Numbered from the stretch's first letter, positions 53,043 to 62,498 are shown. The stretch is DNA of 64,000 nucleotides from Tellurirhabdus rosea (GCF_026278345.1 NZ_CP111085.1:1562001-1626000); one strand, 5' to 3'. Translations and numbers: made by a program. The notes: generated by a model from the letters alone, not told the origin.

Positions 53043-54140
53043 ATGTCCATGAATTTCGTCAGTAGGGTGCAGGAAAGGCAGTTATTGAACAACCGTGCGG
53101 TGGCCCTGGAAGGATGGTTTCCCATTCTGAGCGCCCCGTTTTTTATGGCTACCATTAACTACTTCCTGCTCGGTTCGCGCTATTTCGCCGAAATCCGGGT
53201 TTTCCTGACCGGAACCCTGCTGGCCGCGGCGTTCTACCTGCCGTTGGTCTGGCTGCTGAAAAAAGCCCTTCCTCCCGTTTGCAACCGGCTTCCCGACGTC
53301 GGACAGACCCCGCTCCGGCTGGCGGCCATGCTGGTCACTTCGCTGGCGATCACCGGACTTTTTCTGGTGGCGGCCCTCCTCGTCGCCCGCCGCATTCCGG
53401 TCCCGGGTATCCGCCTGGAAACCGACACCCTCAGTTCGGTGCTGCTGCTCTGCTTTATTTTCTGTCTCCTGTTCTGTCTGGTGCAGACCTGGTTTCATAC
53501 CCTTTCGCGCTGGAACCAGCACAGCATCGACAATGCCCGTCTGCGGAAAATCGCCCTGCAAAGCCAGCTGGAAGTGCTGAAAACGCAGGTAAATCCGCAT
53601 TTTCTGTTCAACTCGCTGAATTCGCTCTCTTCCCTGATCAGCGAAGACCCCGGGCGGGCCGAAAGGTTTGTGGATGAACTGTCGAAGGTGTACCGCTACC
53701 TCCTGCAAACCAACGAGGGCGAACTCACGACGCTGGCGACCGAACTGCGCTTCATTCAATCGTACTTTTATCTGCTGCAAACCCGCCACGGCGCTTCCCT
53801 GAACCTGACCGTCGACATCGATCCGGGCTGGCTGGACTACCGCCTGCCGCCGCTGACGCTGCAACTGCTGGTGGAGAACGCCGTCAAGCACAATGTCATC
53901 ACCCAGCGCCAGCCGCTGTACATCACCATCGGCACCTCCCCGGAAAACCGGCTGATGGTCCGCAATACGCGCCGCCCCAAATCCGTCCGGATGGCTTCGA
54001 CGCGGGTCGGGCTGAGTAATCTGGCGGCCAAATACCGCCTGCAGAACCAGCCGGAGCCGGAGGTGATCGAAGGCGAGCAGTATTTTGACGTGCTGGTTCC
54101 GCTGATCCCGGTGGAGCAGCCTGCCGCCGAAACCGTTTAA
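53043..54140 (+). CDS. LytS-type sensor histidine kinase, copy 1
   Basis: 365 residues. Four membrane helices occupy residues 15-165, with no extracellular domain. Then the His_kinase (PF06580) block: LKTQVNPHFLFNSLNSLSSLI with the phospho-accepting His, ELSKVYRYLLQTNEGELTTLATELRFIQSYFYLLQTRHG, and the ATP-lid half PPLTLQLLVENAVKHNV with VGLSNLAAKYRL. Such kinases normally pair with a LytTR regulator; none is adjacent. The next gene, 36 bp on, is a paralogue with almost identical catalytic DNA. There is no conventional terminator between them. Confidence 0.9.
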   Translation: MSMNFVSRVQERQLLNNRAVALEGWFPILSAPFFMATINYFLLGSRYFAEIRVFLTGTLLAAAFYLPLVWLLKKALPPVCNRLPDVGQTPLRLAAMLVTSLAITGLFLVAALLVARRIPVPGIRLETDTLSSVLLLCFIFCLLFCLVQTWFHTLSRWNQHSIDNARLRKIALQSQLEVLKTQVNPHFLFNSLNSLSSLISEDPGRAERFVDELSKVYRYLLQTNEGELTTLATELRFIQSYFYLLQTRHGASLNLTVDIDPGWLDYRLPPLTLQLLVENAVKHNVITQRQPLYITIGTSPENRLMVRNTRRPKSVRMASTRVGLSNLAAKYRLQNQPEPEVIEGEQYFDVLVPLIPVEQPAAETV

Positions 54141-54176
54141 TTAACCACACCCCGTAACGTATCCGGTCCGTCCGCC

Positions 54177-55235
54177 ATGCAATCGCCCCTAACGACCTCA
54201 TACCGCATCAGCAGCTGGAGCAAATGGAACTTTCTGCTGCTTTTTCCGTGGTTCATGCCCCTGATTACGTACCTGCTGCTGGGTCCGGTCTACTTCAGCG
54301 ATGCCGGTACCTTCGTTGGGGCTACCCTGCTGAACGTCAGCATCGGCTGCCTGTGCATCCTGACGCTGGATTACCTGACGTTTAGAGTGATGCAGCAGTT
54401 TCCGAGCCTGCCCGAAACACCCCAGCGGGCTTTTTCGCTGCTGCTGGTGTACATGGTGGTCACGCCGGTTTTCATCCTGGGTCCGATCTGGATGTACGGG
54501 CACTTTCACCTTTTCGGTTATACCCACGACCCGGCTCCGGTTTCCAAAATTCTGCTGGTCAACCTGGTGGCGAACCTGGTTTCGGTCGGGGCCTTCGAGA
54601 GCTCGTACAGCATGGCCAAATGGGAAGAGGGCATTCGGGAAGAAGAACAACTCCGGAAAACCGAATTGCAGAACCAGTTCGAAAACCTGAAAAATCAGGT
54701 GAATCCGCATTTTCTGTTCAACTCGCTGAACTCCCTTTCTTCGCTCATCAGCGACGAGCCGCAGCAGGCCGAGCAGTTTGTCAACGAACTGTCGAAGGTG
54801 TACCGCTACCTGCTGCAAACCAACGAACGCGAACTGACCACCCTGCAGGCCGAGATGACTTTCATCGGCTCCTACGTTCACCTGCTGCAAACCCGGCACG
54901 GACAGGGTCTCCACCTCGAAGCGACGCTGGACAAGTGTCTGGAACAGCACCGCCTGCCGCCGCTGACGCTGCAACTGCTGGTCGAGAACGCCGTCAAGCA
55001 CAACGTCATTCAGGCGGGCAAACCGCTGAAAGTCCAGATTCAGACCACGCCGGACCAGCGGCTGCTCGTGCGGAACACCATCCGCCGGAAAACCATCCGG
55101 GTCGTCTCCAACCATGTCGGGCTGAACAACATCGCGGCCAAATACCGGCTGCTGGCCCAGTCGGACATTGACGTGCAGGACGACGGCGAGACCTTTACCG
55201 TCACGGTGCCGCTCCTAAAGCCCCTCAGTGAGTGA
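54177..55235 (+). CDS. LytS-type sensor histidine kinase, copy 2
   Basis: 352 residues, same layout as copy 1: four membrane helices, then LKNQVNPHFLFNSLNSLSSLISDEPQQAEQFVNELSKVYRYLLQTNERELTTLQ and PPLTLQLLVENAVKHNVIQAGKPL. The membrane halves have diverged, the catalytic halves much less. Copies 1 and 2 may heterodimerise (inference). The last 21 bp overlap the 3' end of the opposite-strand tcdA gene. Confidence 0.9.
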   Translation: MQSPLTTSYRISSWSKWNFLLLFPWFMPLITYLLLGPVYFSDAGTFVGATLLNVSIGCLCILTLDYLTFRVMQQFPSLPETPQRAFSLLLVYMVVTPVFILGPIWMYGHFHLFGYTHDPAPVSKILLVNLVANLVSVGAFESSYSMAKWEEGIREEEQLRKTELQNQFENLKNQVNPHFLFNSLNSLSSLISDEPQQAEQFVNELSKVYRYLLQTNERELTTLQAEMTFIGSYVHLLQTRHGQGLHLEATLDKCLEQHRLPPLTLQLLVENAVKHNVIQAGKPLKVQIQTTPDQRLLVRNTIRRKTIRVVSNHVGLNNIAAKYRLLAQSDIDVQDDGETFTVTVPLLKPLSE

Positions 55236-56024
55236 GTGCGGTTTCTTTTTGGCCGGTTTCTTTTTCCGGATAACGGTCGGGCGCTTCAGCAGCTCGACCG
55301 GCTCGCCCAGCAGTTCGCGGATGACCACCGAGGCACACACGCCGCCGAAAGCCGCGGGGAGGTAAGAAATTGTTCCGTACGCCGAGCGTTTGAAGTTGCT
55401 GCCGTCGGTCATGATGAGGGATTCTTTGCGGACCTGTTCAATGGAAAACACGGCTTTGATGCCCGCTTTCACGTCCAGTTTTTTCAGCCGTTTGCGAACG
55501 TACTGCGCCATCACGCATTCGTAGGTGTCGAACAGTTCGGTTACCCGCAGCTGTGTCGGGTCGAGTTTGCCGCCCGCGCCCATCGACGACACGATCCGGC
55601 AGCCCTGTTTGTAGGCCGTTTCGAGCAGCGTCAATTTGGGCGTAATGCTGTCGATGCAGTCCATGACGTAATCGTAAGGCCCTTCGGTCAGCAGTTCGCG
55701 GACTTTTTCCGGGGTGAGAAATGCCTTGACGACGCGGAGTTGTAGTTCCGGGTTGATCGCCAGCAGGCGTTCGGCCATGAGGTCGGCTTTCGACTGGCCG
55801 TGGGTCGTGGCCAGGGCCGGAAGCTGGCGGTTGCGGTTGCTGGGATCGACCACGTCGCCATCCACGATGGTCATTCGGCCGACGCCCGCCCGGGCGATAA
55901 ATTCAGCGGCAAAGGAGCCGACGCCACCCAGTCCAACCACCAGCACGTGAGCGGCGGTGAGGCGGTCGAGGCCCGGGTCGCCCACCAGCAGCTGCGTGCG
56001 GGAGAGCCAGGAACGGTCTTGCAT
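55215..56024 (-). CDS. tcdA: tRNA threonylcarbamoyladenosine dehydratase
   Basis: 269 residues. ThiF/MoeB-like E1 fold: LSRTQLLVGDPGLDRLTAAHVLVVGLGGVGSFAAEFIARAGVGRMTIVDGDVVDPSNRNRQ carries the ATP site (GxGGVGS) and Asn-Arg-Gln. DYVMDCIDSITPKLTLLETAYKQG and SSMGAGGKLDPTQLRVTELFDTYECVMAQYVRKRLKK are specific to TcdA (CsdL). It converts t6A37 in ANN-decoding tRNAs to cyclic ct6A. Last gene of a four-gene operon with the TatD, VOC and nuclease genes; its 3' end overlaps the kinase gene on the other strand. Confidence 0.93.
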   Translation of the reverse strand: MQDRSWLSRTQLLVGDPGLDRLTAAHVLVVGLGGVGSFAAEFIARAGVGRMTIVDGDVVDPSNRNRQLPALATTHGQSKADLMAERLLAINPELQLRVVKAFLTPEKVRELLTEGPYDYVMDCIDSITPKLTLLETAYKQGCRIVSSMGAGGKLDPTQLRVTELFDTYECVMAQYVRKRLKKLDVKAGIKAVFSIEQVRKESLIMTDGSNFKRSAYGTISYLPAAFGGVCASVVIRELLGEPVELLKRPTVIRKKKPAKKKPHSLTEGL

Positions 56025-56035
56025 GTTCGGTACAG

Positions 56036-56698
56036 TTACGGTTTTCGGTTAAATACCTCCGCAAAAGTACGGCCAATCTGTTGAATTAGTTCATCCTCGG
56101 CAATGCCGAGAATCCCGGCGGCGGCCCGGTAAACCTCCCGGATAGACAGGGGCGCATCGTCTGTTTCGAGCAAAAGTCGGTCGGGCGGCATTTCCCGCAG
56201 TGTGTTGGCCGCGCCGGAGTCCGGGGTGAGCAGCGCCGCTCCCAGCGAAAGGTAACAGCCGCTTTGCAGCAACTGCCGGGCCGTTTCGGGTTTATTGACA
56301 AACCCATGAATAATCCAGGGCGTAGCGGGCCGGAGGGCTTTCCGCAGGTACAGCAATTCGGAAAAACAGCGTACGCAGTGGATGATGACGGGCTTTTGCC
56401 GTTCTTCCGCCAGCCGGACCTGTGCGGTAAAGGCTTCGGTCTGGTGGTGTAACGAAGGCCCCCGGAGGCGGTCGAGGCCGCATTCACCCAGCGCCAGCAC
56501 CTCCGGTTTCAGGAGCCCCTGCCCCACCAGCCGTAACTGGTCTTCCAGCCGCTCCGGTTCCAGATTCCACGGATGGATGCCGACCGAAAGGGCCGGATGC
56601 GGGCAGGGGCCGGGGTCCGGTTCCTGAATCGGCAGGTTATACACCGAAAAAACCGACGGTTCGGGTTCAGCGCGGTGCGTGTGCGCGTCCGTCAGCAA
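56036..56698 (-). CDS. TatD-family metal-dependent hydrolase
   Basis: 220 residues, shorter than TatD of about 260. Metal ligands: DAHTH at the start, Glu in LALGECGLD, His in PVIIHCVRCF and IIHGF, Asp in LLETDDAP. The Ile-His-Pro-Trp block GIHPW and the C-terminal Asp/Glu helix fit. TatD proteins are 3'-5' DNases or RNases or D-tyrosyl-tRNA-linked hydrolases; substrate not certain. It starts 1 bp after the VOC gene stop and ends 11 bp before tcdA, so the genes are one operon. Confidence 0.88.
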   Translation of the reverse strand: MLTDAHTHRAEPEPSVFSVYNLPIQEPDPGPCPHPALSVGIHPWNLEPERLEDQLRLVGQGLLKPEVLALGECGLDRLRGPSLHHQTEAFTAQVRLAEERQKPVIIHCVRCFSELLYLRKALRPATPWIIHGFVNKPETARQLLQSGCYLSLGAALLTPDSGAANTLREMPPDRLLLETDDAPLSIREVYRAAAGILGIAEDELIQQIGRTFAEVFNRKP

Positions 56699-56699
56699 G

Positions 56700-57068
56700 C
56701 TACTCGGCCTTGAAATGCGGGTTTTCGATGATTCCCAGGACGTTCCCGAACGGGTCCTGCACGGTGGCTACTTTAATGCCTTCGCCCACCTCCTGAATTT
56801 CGTCCTGAGCCGTTGCGCCCTGTTCGAGCAGGTGGTTCCAGGCGTTTTCAATGGACGGGACGCCCCAGTAAGTGATGGTGCTGCCCGGTGCCGGGGTCGC
56901 GTTCGGGTCGAGGCCCAGTTCGTAACCGCCGACCGAAAAGCCCACGTAAAACGGCTCGTCGAAATAAGGCTGAATGCCGAGGGCGCGGGTGTACCAGTTC
57001 TTCGTCTGTTCCAGATCCGGAGCAGCGTAGACCACGGTCCGAAGCCCCAGAAAAGCAGTTGTTGCCAT
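56700..57068 (-). CDS. VOC-superfamily (glyoxalase-like) protein
   Basis: 122 residues. A single VOC domain with the two beta-alpha-beta-beta-beta modules: FLGLRTVVYAAPDLEQTKNWYTRALGIQPYFDEPFYVGFSVGGYELGLDP and ITYWGVPSIENAWNHLLEQGATAQDEIQEVGEGIKVATVQDPFGNVLGIIENPHF, the latter ending in the usual Glu. Likely metal-binding; could be lyase, dioxygenase or resistance-type. Second gene of the nuclease - VOC - TatD - TcdA operon. Confidence 0.85.
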   Translation of the reverse strand: MATTAFLGLRTVVYAAPDLEQTKNWYTRALGIQPYFDEPFYVGFSVGGYELGLDPNATPAPGSTITYWGVPSIENAWNHLLEQGATAQDEIQEVGEGIKVATVQDPFGNVLGIIENPHFKAE

Positions 57069-57087
57069 AGTTGTTTCTGATGAAATG

Positions 57088-57960
57088 CTAATTAACGGTA
57101 TACTTCCGGTTTTTTATCACCTTTTGTACGTCCGAAGGCACATTATCCAGAAAATGCAGGCCCGTCAGCCGTTCGAGGTCCGCGACGGTGACGATGTAGC
57201 TATGCCACGGCCGGTCGGCTGCCGCCTGGGTATTGGGCATATTGACGGCCAGAACGCGGGTGTCGGCCGTAACCCGCTCGTTGTCTACCGTCCCGACCGG
57301 CAACACCACCGCCACCTTCCAGAGCGAAGCGGGAACCGTGATTTTGCCCCCGGCGATGGACTGGGCGCGGCCATTGGACCCTTCGCCGCCTACGCCCTGC
57401 GTCCCGGCAATGATGTACAGCTCGTTGCCTTCCTGGGCCAGCTTCCGGCAATATTCTTCCAGTTCACGCCAGACCTCCCGGTTGTTTCTGGGCGCCTGCG
57501 GCACAATGTTGGTCATCAGAAAGGTGCTTTGGTTGTCTCCCGCGGAGGCATCCCGGTCGTCGGACGGGCAGAGGTGGCCGCGGTCGAAGCCGGTGTTGGT
57601 GTAGTCGGCGGGCCGGGCGGCGTACCAGCCGGAAGGCAGGCCCGTATCGGGTCGGAAATCGTCGGTGCGCGGGCTGCTGCCCTTCCAGGCGCTGCTCAGG
57701 TGCCAGCTCACCCAGTTGGCAATGCCTTTCTCCCGGTTGTAAGACAGCGTATAGCCCGGCTTGACCAGCAGGTAGTTGTTGGGATCGGAGGCCGCGGCCT
57801 GGCTGGGGTTGCCCATCGTCAGACTTTCGTCCCGGGTGGCGGGTCCGCCGGTGGTCGGGACTTTGCCGGACCGCGGGCTGATGGATGGGCCGCACGACAG
57901 GACGACAAGGGTCCAGAAAAGAACCAGAAACTGAGAATGGCGGCGGAGATAATTTTGCAT
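57088..57960 (-). CDS. DNA/RNA non-specific endonuclease lipoprotein (NUC1 family)
   Basis: 290 residues from the ATG before [10 protein letters not shown], giving a lipoprotein signal with LVVLSC; a start at 58017 would bury it. The beta-beta-alpha-metal active site is in [17 protein letters not shown] (Asp-Arg-Gly-His), followed by [29 protein letters not shown] with the metal-binding Asn. Exported and lipid-anchored, it would degrade extracellular or periplasmic nucleic acid for nutrition or as a barrier to foreign DNA. First gene of the operon that ends with tcdA. Confidence 0.9.
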   Translation of the reverse strand: MQNYLRRHSQFLVLFWTLVVLSCGPSISPRSGKVPTTGGPATRDESLTMGNPSQAAASDPNNYLLVKPGYTLSYNREKGIANWVSWHLSSAWKGSSPRTDDFRPDTGLPSGWYAARPADYTNTGFDRGHLCPSDDRDASAGDNQSTFLMTNIVPQAPRNNREVWRELEEYCRKLAQEGNELYIIAGTQGVGGEGSNGRAQSIAGGKITVPASLWKVAVVLPVGTVDNERVTADTRVLAVNMPNTQAAADRPWHSYIVTVADLERLTGLHFLDNVPSDVQKVIKNRKYTVN

Positions 57961-58070
57961 GGATTTTACTGATAATCTTCCCAATTTTACGAAAAAGCGT
58001 CCGTGTCTTGTTACCAAAAAACCGTGACGGTATCTTAAAGTTGAACATTCTTTTTGCCTGATCAGTACCT

Positions 58071-59969
58071 ATGGCTAAAAAAAGTCCTAAGACACCCACG
58101 CAAAAGCCGGCAGTCCGCCCTACCCCCGCCGTTTCGAACCCGGTCCGTACCGGCCCGCTGACCCAGCCTGTACGCGTCAAATCCTCGGCTCCGCCAACGG
58201 CCCTGGACCCGCGTCCCCTGTCGCCGCTCTGGGGCGTCCTGATTGGTGCAATCGGTTTTGCGCTATACATCAACACCTTCAATCACGGACTGGCGCTGGA
58301 CGACATTGCTGCCATTACGCAGAACCTGTTTGTGCAGAAAGGCATTGAAGGCATTCCCGATTTGCTCCGGACCGAGTTCTGGCACTTCAGCAATATTTCG
58401 CTGGGGTACTACCGCCCGCTGGCGCTGATCACTTTCGCGCTGGAAAAAGAGTTTTTCAACGCGGACCCGCATCTGAGTCACATCATCAACGCGGTGCTGT
58501 ACGGGCTGACGGGCTTTTTTCTGGTTCTGCTGTTGCAGAAATGGCTGCCGGGCCGCACGGTTTTCACCGCCCTGATTGCCCTGCTGTTCATGGCGCACCC
58601 CATCCATACGGAGGTGGTCGCCAACATTAAGAGCCGGGACGAAATGCTGAGCTTCCTGTTCATGACGCTCGTGCTGTATTCGCACTGGCGGTATCTGGAA
58701 ACGAAGGACAGGAGTTGGATCGTAATGGCCGCGGTCTGGATGTATCTGACGTACCTTTCCAAAGAATCGTCGCTGGTGGGGCTGGGGCTGATCGCCATTA
58801 TGCAGTACACCTTTGCCCGCCGCTCCATCTGGGAATCGGTGCTGAGTATCTGGCCGTATCTGCTGGTTACGGCGCTCTTCTTCTGGCAGAAAAAAATCAT
58901 GATCGGCACGCTCAGCGGTGCTCCTCCGGTCGACTGGGCCAACTACCCGTACGCGCTCGAAAAGACGAAATTCCTGACCACGTTCAAGTTTTTTGCGCAT
59001 TACCTGCGGCTGCTGGTCGTACCTTATCACCTGTCTTACGATTACTCCTACAACGTCATTCCCTCCGGTCGGCCGGGCGACTGGCTGACACTGGCGGGCC
59101 TGGCTTCGTTTGTCGGGCTGGCGTGGCTGGCCATCCGGGGCTTTTTCCGCCGGACCGTCTGGGGCTTTGGGCTGGCCTGGATGTTCATCGCCATGACCCC
59201 GGGCCTGGGCTTCGTCCTTTTGCGGGGCGGGATTCTGGCCGAACGTTTCCTGTACTCGCCGGTCCTGGGCTTCGTAATCGCCGCCCTCGCCGGTCTGGAC
59301 CTGCTTCTGAAAACCCGTCTGAATCTGTCCGACGAACTGCCCGTCATGAAGCGTTATGGCGTGCTGGTCGGCCTCTCGGTGGTGGTGACGGCTCTGTTCA
59401 GCTTCCGGACCATCACCCGGAACGAGGACTGGAAAGATAATTTTACGCTGTTCAACAGCGGACTCGAATACGCCGACAACAGTTGTCAGGTGCATCGGCA
59501 CGTGGCGAACGAGTGGATTAATAAGTGTCAGGAGGAGAAGAATCCGGGCAGGAAGCGGGAGTATTTCAACAAGGCGGTGTACCACCTGCGCCGCTCGACG
59601 GAGATTTACCCGAATTTCGGTGAAGCGTACTTTTCACTGGCCTACGCCTACCAGAAGCTGATTCCGAACCGGGATTCGGCCATTTATTTCTACAAACAGA
59701 CCATCCGGACCTCTTCGGCCTATGCTCCGGCCTACAACAATCTGGGCGTGATGTACCAGGAAGCCCGCCGTTACCATCTGGCGTCGCATTATTTCTTCCT
59801 GTCCACGCAGGTCAACCCGGCTTATCAGGACGGCCGAAACAACTACGAGAACCTCAAAAAACAGCTGAAACTCGACGTCCAGATCCTGCCCGACAGCCTG
59901 AAAGCCGAAGGCGTCCAGGCGATCATGGGCATGCCGTCCGGGCCGCTGGTGCAGCTTCCCAAGTTTTAA
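58071..59969 (+). CDS. TMTC-like multi-pass membrane protein with TPR repeats
   Basis: 632 residues. A basic Pro-rich N-tail (1-55) leads into about ten membrane helices. The first loop, NTFNHGLALDDIAAITQNLFVQKG, carries the Asp-Asp pair of GT-C glycosyltransferases, and GYYRPLALITFALEKEFF and FMAHPIHTEVVANIKSRDEMLSFLF are the TMTC-type signature. From about residue 490 come three or four TPR units (NKAVYHLRRSTEIYPNFGEAYFSLAYAYQKL, YAPAYNNLGVMYQEARRYHLASHYFFLSTQVNP). Predicted to mannosylate or otherwise glycosylate exported proteins; that is inference from fold. Its stop abuts a palindromic repeat. Confidence 0.8.
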   Translation: MAKKSPKTPTQKPAVRPTPAVSNPVRTGPLTQPVRVKSSAPPTALDPRPLSPLWGVLIGAIGFALYINTFNHGLALDDIAAITQNLFVQKGIEGIPDLLRTEFWHFSNISLGYYRPLALITFALEKEFFNADPHLSHIINAVLYGLTGFFLVLLLQKWLPGRTVFTALIALLFMAHPIHTEVVANIKSRDEMLSFLFMTLVLYSHWRYLETKDRSWIVMAAVWMYLTYLSKESSLVGLGLIAIMQYTFARRSIWESVLSIWPYLLVTALFFWQKKIMIGTLSGAPPVDWANYPYALEKTKFLTTFKFFAHYLRLLVVPYHLSYDYSYNVIPSGRPGDWLTLAGLASFVGLAWLAIRGFFRRTVWGFGLAWMFIAMTPGLGFVLLRGGILAERFLYSPVLGFVIAALAGLDLLLKTRLNLSDELPVMKRYGVLVGLSVVVTALFSFRTITRNEDWKDNFTLFNSGLEYADNSCQVHRHVANEWINKCQEEKNPGRKREYFNKAVYHLRRSTEIYPNFGEAYFSLAYAYQKLIPNRDSAIYFYKQTIRTSSAYAPAYNNLGVMYQEARRYHLASHYFFLSTQVNPAYQDGRNNYENLKKQLKLDVQILPDSLKAEGVQAIMGMPSGPLVQLPKF

Positions 59970-60067
59970 ATGACTGAATGGCTAAATGACTGAATGACTG
60001 ATTGGCTTCGCAAATTCTACCTCGGCGAAGCTAATCAGTCATTCAGTCATTTAGCCATTCAGTCATT
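59969..60067. repeat. Palindromic short-unit element, AATGACTG type, near-perfect
   Basis: The left arm (59969-60011) is four 8-bp units AATGACTG, AATGGCTA, AATGACTG, AATGACTG and core ATTGGCTTCGC. The right arm (60025-60067) is the exact complement, including the variant unit, with a single mismatch in the core. 13-nt loop. It occupies exactly the gap between the convergent stop codons of the TMTC-like gene and rny. Confidence 0.95.
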
Positions 60068-60069
60068 CC

Positions 60070-61638
60070 TTACTTCGCATACGCGACCGACCGCATCTCC
60101 CGGATGACCGTTACTTTGATCTGGCCGGGGTACTGCATTTCTTTTTCGATCTTCTGCGAGATGTCAAACGAGAGCGTGTTCGCTTTTTCGTCCGTTACGC
60201 TGTCGGCATCGACCATCACGCGGAGTTCGCGACCGGCCTGGATGGCGTAGCACTTGGTTACACCGGGGAAGCTGGTGGCAAGGTCTTCGAGTTCCTTCAG
60301 GCGCTTGATGTACGACTCCATCATCTCGCGCCGGGCGCCCGGTCGTGAACCGGAAATGGCGTCACAAACCTGCACCAGCGGCGAAATCATGGTCGTCATC
60401 TCGATCTCGTCGTGGTGCGCGCCGATGGCGTTGCAGACGTCCGGATGCTCCTTGTATTTCTTGGCGAGTTCCATCCCGAGAATGGCGTGCGGCAGTTCGG
60501 CCTCTTCGTGCCATACCTTACCGATGTCGTGCAGCAGACCGGCACGTTTGGCCATTTTGGCGTTCAGACCCAGTTCGGCAGCCATCGTGGCGCAGAGCTT
60601 GGCTACTTCGCGGGAGTGCTGGAGCAGGTTTTGCCCGTAGGACGAACGAAAACGCATGCGGCCGACCATCTTGATCAGTTCGGGATGCAGTCCGTGGATA
60701 CCCAGGTCGATCACCGTCCGTTCACCGATTTCCACGATTTCGTCCTCGATGTTCTTGCGGGTTTTGGCGACCACTTCTTCGATCCGGGCAGGGTGAATCC
60801 GGCCATCCTGAACGAGGCGGTGCAGCGACAGGCGCGCGATCTCGCGGCGAACGGGGTCAAAACCCGAAATGATGATGGCTTCCGGCGTATCGTCCACGAT
60901 GATTTCAACGCCCGTAGCAGCTTCCAGCGCCCGGATGTTCCGGCCTTCGCGACCGATGACCTTCCCTTTGATGTCGTCCGATTCAATGTTGAACACCGAT
61001 ACGCAGTTTTCGATGGCGTGTTCGGCGGCCGTCCGCTGGATGGTTTCGATAACGACTTTTTTGGCTTCCTTGGTCGCGGTCAGCTTCGCCTCTTCGACGA
61101 TGCTCTTCACGTAGGAGGAGGCGCGGGATTCGGCTTCGGCTTTCAGGGCGTCCACAAGCTGTTCACGGGCCTGGTCGGCGGTCAGACTGGCGATTTTTTC
61201 CAGCGCTTCCACCTGTTGCTGGCGCATGCGCTCGGCTTCTTCGCGGCGTCGGCCAATCGAATCCTGCTGTTGCTGTAGTTGTTGCTTCAGTTGGTCGAGT
61301 TCCTGTTCACGGCGCTTCTGCTGGTCGCCCATCTGCTGAAGCTGCTGTTCCCGTTGTTTAAGCTTGTTTTCGTTCGTAATCAGGATATTCTTCTTCTTGT
61401 TGGCCTCTTCTTCAAACTCCATCTTGAGTTTGAGATATTTCTCCTTGGCCTCCAGAATCCGGTCTTTTTTAATTGTCTCGGCCGACTGTTCTGCATTTTT
61501 TATGATTTCAGCCGCCCGGGCTTCCGCTTCCTGCTCGCGCTTGGTGAACAGGCGGCCCAGAAGCTTTCTGCCAATATAAATGCCGACCCCCAGGGCCAGC
61601 AGGTCAGACAGAAGCATGACCCAAAAATTTGCCTCCAT
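60070..61638 (-). CDS. rny: Ribonuclease Y
   Basis: 522 residues from the ATG before EANFWVMLL. An N-terminal membrane anchor ([19 protein letters not shown]) is followed by a long Glu/Gln/Arg coiled coil (about 30-200), a KH domain with [32 protein letters not shown], and an HD domain with GLLHDIGK and HHDE metal ligands. It initiates bulk mRNA decay by endonucleolytic cuts at the membrane. The gene order pheT - coiled coil - zapA - rny is common in Bacteroidota. Confidence 0.96.
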   Translation of the reverse strand: MEANFWVMLLSDLLALGVGIYIGRKLLGRLFTKREQEAEARAAEIIKNAEQSAETIKKDRILEAKEKYLKLKMEFEEEANKKKNILITNENKLKQREQQLQQMGDQQKRREQELDQLKQQLQQQQDSIGRRREEAERMRQQQVEALEKIASLTADQAREQLVDALKAEAESRASSYVKSIVEEAKLTATKEAKKVVIETIQRTAAEHAIENCVSVFNIESDDIKGKVIGREGRNIRALEAATGVEIIVDDTPEAIIISGFDPVRREIARLSLHRLVQDGRIHPARIEEVVAKTRKNIEDEIVEIGERTVIDLGIHGLHPELIKMVGRMRFRSSYGQNLLQHSREVAKLCATMAAELGLNAKMAKRAGLLHDIGKVWHEEAELPHAILGMELAKKYKEHPDVCNAIGAHHDEIEMTTMISPLVQVCDAISGSRPGARREMMESYIKRLKELEDLATSFPGVTKCYAIQAGRELRVMVDADSVTDEKANTLSFDISQKIEKEMQYPGQIKVTVIREMRSVAYAK

Positions 61639-61702
61639 TTCCTTATTCGTTTGTGTGAAACATAGGGTTACCACAGACGAATCGAATGCCGACCGTGAAG
61701 CG

Positions 61703-61993
61703 TCAATGCGGCAGAACCGGGCTTACCAGCCGGTCCACCCGCGTCAGGCGTTCTGCTACCATTTTCTGTAATTCATTGGCATAGTCCTCTCCCTTTAGCC
61801 GGGCGACCACACTCTCCAGAGCAACCAGCGACAAGATGGAATGGTCTTCGTGCCAGCCGTTTTCGCGGTGTATTTTCATGCGTTCGTTGACAATCCGGGC
61901 GGCTTCGCGGAGGTAAAATTCTTCCTCCGCCGGTACCCTGACCGGATATTCACGCCCCGCAATGCGAATGGTTATGGAAAGCGGTTCACCCAT
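61703..61993 (-). CDS. zapA: Cell division protein ZapA
   Basis: 96 residues from the ATG before [20 protein letters not shown]; the longer frame is not credible. The N-terminal beta-hairpin plus [17 protein letters not shown] and a long C-terminal coiled coil ([38 protein letters not shown]) are ZapA hallmarks. It bundles FtsZ filaments at the division site. Between the coiled-coil gene and rny. Confidence 0.9.
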   Translation of the reverse strand: MGEPLSITIRIAGREYPVRVPAEEEFYLREAARIVNERMKIHRENGWHEDHSILSLVALESVVARLKGEDYANELQKMVAERLTRVDRLVSPVLPH

Positions 61994-62110
61994 TATACTT
62001 TGGCTATTGGTGTCAGGAAGCCCGCAGTCCCCTAGTGCGGTTCTCAAGGCGTCCGTTATTCCGACAGCTAAGCGGCGGATTGAAATGATAATCCGTTGCC
62101 CGGCTGTTGT

Positions 62111-62461
62111 TTATGTCAAATTACCCAGGTAGGCAATACACCGGTCGATTTCGTCGATGTATACCGTCAATTGTTGCTTCAACTCGGCAATCGTCGCTGT
62201 GTCGTTACGATTGTCACTTACAATTTTACTAAAATTTGTTGATTTTGAAAAAGATGACGGAATTGCCGCCGCTTTTTCCACTTTTTTCTGCAATTGGCGA
62301 ATTTCCTGCTGCTGTTGCTGCAGGGTATTGTTCAGCCGTTCGTTCTCCGCCTGGAGCTGGCCCATGACACTCCGGGCAGCCTGCAGTTCACCCACCAGCC
62401 GGGCAATTTTATTTTCCAGAAAATCAAACTGGGAAAAAATCGGGTAGTTGCCTGGTCCCAT
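62111..62461 (-). CDS. Coiled-coil protein next to zapA
   Basis: 116 residues, helical throughout: FLENKIARLVGELQAARSVMGQLQAENERLNNTLQQQQQEIRQLQKKVEKA, a Ser/Asn-rich hinge, then TATIAELKQQLTVYIDEIDRCIAYLGNL. No named domain. In many Bacteroidota a protein like this sits between pheT and zapA, so a ZapB-like partner role is possible but is an inference from position and coiled-coil character. Confidence 0.7.
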   Translation of the reverse strand: MGPGNYPIFSQFDFLENKIARLVGELQAARSVMGQLQAENERLNNTLQQQQQEIRQLQKKVEKAAAIPSSFSKSTNFSKIVSDNRNDTATIAELKQQLTVYIDEIDRCIAYLGNLT

Positions 62462-62498
62462 GGTTGTACGGCGGATTAACGTGCGTCGGGTTAAAATT

